A stretch of 64,000 bases of DNA from NCBI RefSeq assembly GCF_910596095.1, contig NC_056543.1, positions 23,508,542 through 23,572,541 on the forward strand, given 5' to 3'. The DNA comes from Thunnus maccoyii. Lineage: Eukaryota > Chordata > Actinopteri > Scombriformes > Scombridae. Numbering within the stretch: the stretch's first letter is position 1; the number at the start of each line of letters is the position of its first letter. This document shows, one piece after another, positions 57,611-64,000 of the stretch. The translations under genes and the position numbers were made by a program. A model generated the notes under the pieces. It was not told where the DNA came from and did no database searches. It worked only from the letters and a program-made list of their open reading frames with translations.

Positions 57611-58084
57611 TTCTGTAATTTTAATGGTCTGGTTTGTTTTGTATTGACATTCTAATATATTTATCATAAACTTGTCAGGGATATTGCAGAACAATGCAGT
57701 CCAGGAATTATACTTTATTTTATGGTCATTTTGGAGGCTTTATTTTGTGGTGCTGTTGAATTGTACCATATATATATATATATTATATACCATTTATATG
57801 AATTAGACTAAATATTAGAAATGCCTCTCAGTATATACAGTTCAACACCACAAACTACAGCCTCCAAAAGGACCATAAAATAAATCAACACCTCTAAACA
57901 AATTGAATAAAAATGGAACAATATAAAGGTAGGATTTAGAGCAGGGCTGTTGTATTATACCGCATTAGTTTTATCTAGGTGTACCTAATAAACTGGCAAG
58001 TGAGTGCATTTCCATTGTTGGCCTTGGTGTTTTGGAGCTACAGACAGGGGACAGTCAATTTAGATTAAATAAAAATGTCCAAGG

Positions 58085-58590
58085 TTAAAAAAAAAAATCC
58101 ACTTACCAGACAGCACCTCTCAAACTCACCAATTATGTCATTGTATCTTGCTTGTTTAATCTTTGCAAAAACCAAAGTGTAAAAATGACAATTTGCTCTT
58201 TTACAGAGGTTTATGTGCCAGAATATTTCTTGGCTGGAACCAGAAACTTCATGGAGTCTCTGCTGTTTGCCTGGCGACTACTCCAAGCTAAGAAATAGTC
58301 TGGAACATAACACCCATAAAATCAAGTTTTTACAGTTTTTGCAGAGATTAAACAAACAAGATAAAAGGTGTGAGTTTTTTAGTGAGGTGCTGAGAGGCAG
58401 ATTTTGTTACCTTAGACAGAGCCAACAGCTGGTTATGTTAAGTTTAGCTGGTTATGCAAACCGGCTGCTGGCTCAAGCCATCATACACATTTATCATACA
58501 GAATGAGAGTGGTATCTTCTCATCTAACTCTCAGCCAGAGAGCAAATAAGATCATTTTCGTAAATGTCTAATTACTGCTTTAAGACAAGT
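58085..58590 (+). repeat. Dispersed repeat copy B (same family as 12.8 and 62.7 kb)
   Basis: Shows GCACCTCTCAAACTCACCAA, TGCTTGTTTAATCTTTGC, GTTTATGTGCCAGAATATTT and TTGCCTGGCGACTACTCC. The frame 58213-58506 comes from this repeat. A partial further copy ends CATATTTCCCAAAAGATGAC near 58982. Confidence 0.65.
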
Positions 58591-59359
58591 CATTTAGTAA
58601 AAAACTCTGTTGCGCCACATAAAATGACCCATTGCCAAGCCACAACTCCTTAGTTATTGTTGCTATGATAGACTACACGAGAAAAATAAGTAGGCCCTAC
58701 TTGATTTCAGAAGTTGACAAAATTTTGTTAAAGCAGCCATTTTTAGCCAGCGACCCTTGATTTTACGGGCTGAAATGGCAGATTTTATCAGCTAATGTTG
58801 ACATCAACTCAGTGAGTTAGCTTAGTTGGAAAACTTAGCCATGCTTGCGGTTTCCACCTGCTTTTTTATGCTAAGCTAACTGTCTCCTGGCTGTAGCTCA
58901 ACAGTTACTGCACAGAAGTGCGAGTGATATCTTCTCGGTTAACTTAAGAAAACATACAAGCATATTTCCCAAAAGATGACCTATTCCTTTAAGACATGTT
59001 TAATAGGAGCTAAAACAAATCTAGAAAACCAAATCAAACAATCATAAAGAGATAAACTCTGATCAGGTAAGGATTTCTGTCAAATCTTCATACCATTCTC
59101 TTGTGATGTTCTCTGACTCACACATATTGTTTTACATTCATGGTATTGCAATTTTGTGTGTGTGTGTATCCACGAGTAGTGTGTGCCAGCTCAACCTGCT
59201 TTGATGCTGCAGCAGTCTCTGGTCAACCTCCTTTGTTGTTGTTTGTCTGGCACAGGAATGTGTATGATGCTCCTGGAGGAATATGTCCTCAGTCTGTGTC
59301 TCGGCACTGTTTAAATGCTGACAACAGCACAACTAAAGGAGACAGTTGGTGATTCAACC

Positions 59360-60196
59360 CAGAGTTTATGCTAGACTTTTTTTTGACGGCCATTATGGCT
59401 GCTAGTATTTCACAATTCCAACCATATAGAGCATCTACCAGACATTTGTTTTAAATAGCCATATAACAGCCTAGATTTCAAAAGCAATAAACACAAAACA
59501 CACACACTGTGATCCAACAAATGTATTTTATTAAAAATAGTCAGCAGAATGAACTCTTCATAGACATTGTGAACTGAGCATGTAGGCTACAACAATAAAA
59601 TAAAACAAATAGCCTTGCTATTGTTAATTTAATGCAGTCATGCGGGCAGCCTGCAGCTGCAGCTCTGCCACCATATCCACCTGTCGTGGTCTCTCCGAGC
59701 CCTCCTCTCACTGGGGAAAAGTTAAACCTCCCACTGATCAATTACATGTTATTTAACTGCGGAGCTCCGGGCTGGTCCGTTTGTTTCACTGTGCTAATGT
59801 TAGATGTAACATTACCTGAGAGAAAATGGTAAGACTTTTCAGCGTTGTATTAACTGCTGTTGAGCCAAAGTGCAGGGATGTTGGTGAGTGTGCACCGGCT
59901 TTTGAATCTCGTGGCCACGCTTAGTCACATGACCAAACACTCAGTGACTCTTTTAATGTCTTAACAGCGGAGGCAAAACAAACTTTTGCACAATATAAGT
60001 TTATATTTAAGTTGTCTGGGCAACATCCTATAAATCACACAATATTAGGCTATTTAATATGCTATTAATGAATTTATTTATTTGGCAATTGGCATATTTC
60101 CCATGACACATTTTGGCTGTTGATATTTTCATCTGCTGGGCAACTACACATGATACTGGCATAAAGCCTGGCATATGCCAGCTATCATAAACCCTG
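59360..60196 (+). mobile_element. Non-autonomous hAT element, 837 bp, with perfect 8-bp target duplication
   Basis: The left end CAGAGTTTATGCTAG and the right end CTATCATAAACCCTG form inverted repeats (13 of 15). They are flanked by identical ATTCAACC at 59352-59359 and 60197-60204. The inside holds a GC-richer core (about 59635-59790) and a perfect palindrome CTGGCATATGCCAG near the right end (about 60171-60184). No transposase was seen. The exact duplication suggests a fairly young insertion. Confidence 0.9.
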
Positions 60197-60204
60197 ATTC
60201 AACC

Positions 60205-62640
60205 TAAATCAATATCCACTCGTGAACTGTGCTTTGCAGTTCAGCCCTTACAATTAATGCTTGTTTGAATCGGTGAGGAAGTTAATTGAATTTGCAGGGA
60301 CCTAATTACCGGCCTCTGTTTCCAAGTGCAGTTCTCTCAGTGTTGCAAGCAATTTTGATCAGACGACCATATTAAAGTCATATTGCTAACTTATAATTAT
60401 TGAGTTCCTATGTTTGTGTTGTTCTCCAGGCATGATCATGTTTTCTTAGCATTGTTGCTATAATTTTTTTGTCTTTTTTAAAAGTGTTAAGGGAATCTTT
60501 AAGTCATCTCATCTTTTCAAGTTTCTAATGCAAGGGCTTTTGTATTATGGAAGGGAAAAATTATTTTTCTTCTATTTGAACATATCTCTCAAGGTATCTT
60601 TTGGTAGTAACAGGAAATCGTTTCAACTGAAGAAACTCTTGATCCTTCATACATTCAGCTGTGAAATATTGATTAAGAACGGTGGAGTGATAAGTCACAG
60701 ATATGACTTTGAAATGCAGAGGTGGGTTAAGATTCATTACAGTCACACATCTAGGACCAAATCCTGCTTCAGTGGCATGATTATCAGCAATGTGCAATGA
60801 TATCTTGTGTTCTGCAGTCGACTTTTTAATTTTATCATGATGGAATATTCATGCTGATTTAAATTACAGGTATAATCAGAGCTGACTGGTACTTGGCTGT
60901 CAGATTGGCTCCCTCTCCTGTAATGCCATTAAGCAACAAGAACAATTATATAATTAAATTATGTAATGACCTAATAGTGCCAGCAAACAAGGAAAGCAAT
61001 TGACGCTCTCATCAGTGACTAACAGCAGTTATAGTAAAGTTTGATAATATACAGCATATTGTTTACTGATTTACATAGCCTGTTTTATTCTCATATTGAT
61101 GCAGTTTTCCTAGCAGCAAAATGTTTTTGAAGATGAAAGAAGAAAATCTTTTGTTGGCTGAAAAACATTCCAGCTTCAGGTGCAGCTGAGTAAAAGAGAT
61201 CTCACTTGTGGGTCAAAGAGGGTTTATTCTGTCCTTTTATTTTATTCCCTCTTTTTCATTCTTAGCAGAGAACAGATGGGTCTGATCTGAGTTCTGATCT
61301 CCGAGGGTAGACTAAGCGCAGGACAGCAGGTTTTCCTATCGGCCTCCCACCAGGTTCATACAAGACTAAGTTGAGCAACCAACTTCACTCAGGGTGGGTC
61401 TTCTATCTCATCCTGCACAGTAAGCCAGCTAAGCTCCCCCTACCTTGGCAGCCATTGACCCATGCAAGACATTCTGTTGGCAGGATCACGCCAGATGGGA
61501 TAGCATATTAGTGGTATTGATTACTGATTAGATTGGAGAAGGTTTGTCAGGAAGAACAGAGGTGGTGTTATGGAAGAATTGCAGGCGATGACAGCTGTGC
61601 TCCAGCTGGTAAATAAGCAAATAGCTGCTTTGGCATGGCCTACTATTAAAAAAAACTCAACCCTCTTAAATCAATTAAATCTATATCCATACTGGAGGTC
61701 AACAGCTGCCACTCCTCAGTCAGGAAATCAGGCTGGCTGGGAGAGATTACTAAAGGGCACAGGAGGATTAATCAGCACAAAAAAGAACGATGTGAGATGA
61801 AACAACATACAAAAACAACAATACACTATCCACTGATCCACCTTTAGCGTTCCTTGCTCTGCTATAAATGTTCACACATTTCTGATGGAGAATATTTACT
61901 GTTGCTACTTGGCTTAATGGCATAAATGTAAATCTACTGTAAATCTATCTATAAACTGTAAATTACATGACTTGTAGCACTTCGTACAACTTGAAGTGCT
62001 TTAAAGGAAAAGTATGGCATCACAGACTGCTTTGCTTTAGAAAGACATTTTTAAGCATTTAACTTCATGTCAAAGCATTCCCTCTTTATTTCTGTCACAG
62101 CACAGAGCTGCTCTGATGACACGTCGTTTGCAGCTGGATTCATATTTTCTGTTTTGGGTCCCCTACTACTGACACTCCTAAATTTATTATATTTTTGTGT
62201 ACTGATTTCTGAAAGCAGGACTTGAAACTGAGCAATGTTTTTACTCTTTGGGAACTTTTTTGTGAATGAAACTTGCCCACAAATGGATGGGAATGTGCCT
62301 TAGATGGCAATTTTAGGACCGTGGATTACGCTAACGATCAAATCTCACAAATGCACACCCACTCATGAACAGGTGATCATTTATGAGGTTGAAATGAGCA
62401 ATTTGTGACAAGTTCAGGCAGTTAAGACAATTTGTTGAATCTGACTTGGAACACCTGTACGAGCAAACTTCACAGAAAGAAGTAAGAATTTTTAGAATAA
62501 GAATACGAAAATGTTCTTGCATGAGACCCAATTGGACTCCAACTGGACGTCTTGGATGGTATTTCATTGTCTCACCTTCACCAGTGCAGACCTGCAATGT
62601 TTTCAACACATGACTGTTTAAGGTCTGAATCTCTGCTAGG
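60205..62640. other. Gene desert with candidate conserved non-coding stretches
   Basis: No gene. Positions 60230-60400 and 60830-61030 are dense in TAATTA/ATTAAT, CAATT and similar transcription-factor cores and lack repeat signatures. The frames at 60528-60800 and 61570-61800 look non-coding. Confidence 0.4.
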
Positions 62641-62644
62641 ACTA

Positions 62645-63150
62645 AAGTCAGCAGCCGGTTAGCTTCACTGGAAATAGGGGGAGTCAGCTAGCCTGGCTCT
62701 GCCCAAAGGTAAGAAAATCACCGACTAGCACCTGTAAAAGCTCATTTTAAACACAATTATATCTTGTTTGTTTTAATTTGTAGAAAAACTGAAGTGTAAA
62801 AACAACAATTTGTGGTTTTACAGGGGGTTTATGTGCTGGACTATGTCTTGGTTGGGTTTCTGACTTCCTGGATTCCTCACTAGTTGCCTGGCAACATCAA
62901 GACTTTGTTTTGTTTTTTGGATTAAGCAAACAAGATATAAAGTGTCACTAACATCTTAATTGTTTTGCCTTTGGACAGAGCTGGGCTAGCTGTTCCCCCC
63001 GTTCCAATTTTTATGCTAAAATAAGCTAACTGGCTATACTGGCTGTAGCCTTGGTGCATTTCGAACGTATAGATACAGTATATGAGTGGAATTGATCTTC
63101 TCATCTAACTCTTGGCAATAAAATAAACAAAAAAATTCCCCAAAACATTC
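62645..63150 (+). repeat. Dispersed repeat copy C (same family as 12.8 and 58.1 kb)
   Basis: Shows GGCTCTGCCCAAAGGTAAG, TAGCACCTGTAAAAGCTCAT, TTTATGTGCTGGACTATGTC, AGTTGCCTGGCAACATCAAG and ATGCTAAAATAAGCTAAC. It is the most complete of the copies in this window. Confidence 0.7.
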
Positions 63151-64000
63151 ATGCTGGCATTTAAAATACAACAGAACCAAGCTTGGTGGAAATATAACAC
63201 CATGTTACTTCCACCACCAGTGAGATCTGAAAGCCTGAAATAGCCAGTGTGATTCATATGGAGCCATAAAGAGCCAAAGCCCTTAGAAATCAATCAGTGG
63301 TTTAGAGGAACATGCTCAGACTAACATCCTCAAGTGGCTTGCATTACAATGAGAAGTGAGTGTTATCAAAAAACTGCCCAGCGTAGAGGTGTTGTTAATT
63401 AAGAAACAGGATTATTCCCCAAAATAATTTGAACAGAGCCATGAGAATGTCACACTACAGACTCTAATATCACAAGAAGAGAATTCAGTCATTGCTGGAA
63501 GATGTTTTGTTTGTCAGATGTAAGCTGAGGTTGAAATTATGAAGTAGATTGTGGAGAGACTGGGAGGATCTGGCAGAAAAACCTGTTAATATCTTACTAA
63601 AAATGGAAAATCAAAGAGGCTTCCTAGACGGAAACATTGCATCTATGGTAACCATGGCAACAATGGGGAGGCTATGAGGACTATAAAGATTTCATATGAT
63701 GGTATTTAGTTTTGAAACCCCATAGATACATTTAATCATGAGCAGAAAATCAGAACCTTCATAGCACTGAATGTCAAAGAAAACCAATCAAACATTTCAT
63801 AATGAACAATGTGGCACATATGAGACAGATCATGCAGTATGTGGGATGTATGACATTTGCGGTTTCAGTATTTGTTGTAAATATATATATGGTATTTGTG
63901 TTATAACTGTCATGTATGTGTGCATAATTGTAGATTAGACTAGCTTTAGCCGTCTCTAAATAAGCAGGCATAGGACTTTTTCCTCTGGAGGTTTCTCAAT
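63151..64000. other. Window end, no gene
   Basis: AT-rich sequence without recognisable gene or repeat; short frames on either strand look random. Confidence 0.5.

Overview
This is vertebrate nuclear DNA, almost certainly from a ray-finned (teleost) fish. The genes have short GT-AG introns. The proteins are close to human MYCBP2, FBXL3, CLN5, ACOD1 and KCTD12. The non-coding DNA carries fish-type repeats: a salmonid/Sleeping Beauty-like Tc1 element, hAT MITEs, a Ty3/gypsy relic, (GT)n tracts and LINE/SINE-like tails. I did not assign a species.

Layout: (1) 89-14371, + strand: the last 29 coding exons (about 2,021 residues) of mycbp2, a giant RING-Cys-relay E3 ligase; its 5' half lies outside the window. 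(2) about 16850-23990, + strand: fbxl3, an F-box protein that targets cryptochromes. (3) 25295-28891, - strand: cln5, a lysosomal enzyme. (4) 30652-34760, + strand: a GATD3/ES1-family mitochondrial protein whose first intron holds a Tc1 relic and a near-identical copy of the kctd12 promoter. (5) 34790-37843, - strand: acod1 (irg1), the itaconate-forming enzyme, tail-to-tail with the ES1 gene. (6) 39787-41309, + strand: the single-exon gene kctd12, a GABA-B receptor auxiliary subunit. (7) 41310-64000: a gene desert with repeats, a gypsy relic, one hAT element with a perfect 8-bp target duplication, and stretches that look like candidate conserved non-coding DNA.

The order and relative orientation mycbp2-fbxl3-cln5-acod1-kctd12 match the human 13q22 block as I remember it. 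The ES1/GATD3 gene is the extra member; human GATD3 is on chromosome 21. The genes do not form an operon. Common themes are protein turnover (mycbp2, fbxl3), lysosome (cln5) and mitochondrial matrix (ES1, acod1). Exon boundaries were worked out by hand from splice sites; in every gene the exon lengths and phases sum to an unbroken reading frame.

No wholly new system was found. The most notable observations are the duplicated kctd12 promoter inside the ES1 gene, six same-orientation AATTAG motifs in a mycbp2 intron, E-box motifs resembling TFEB/MITF sites in front of cln5, and abutting poly(A) signals between the ES1 gene and acod1.
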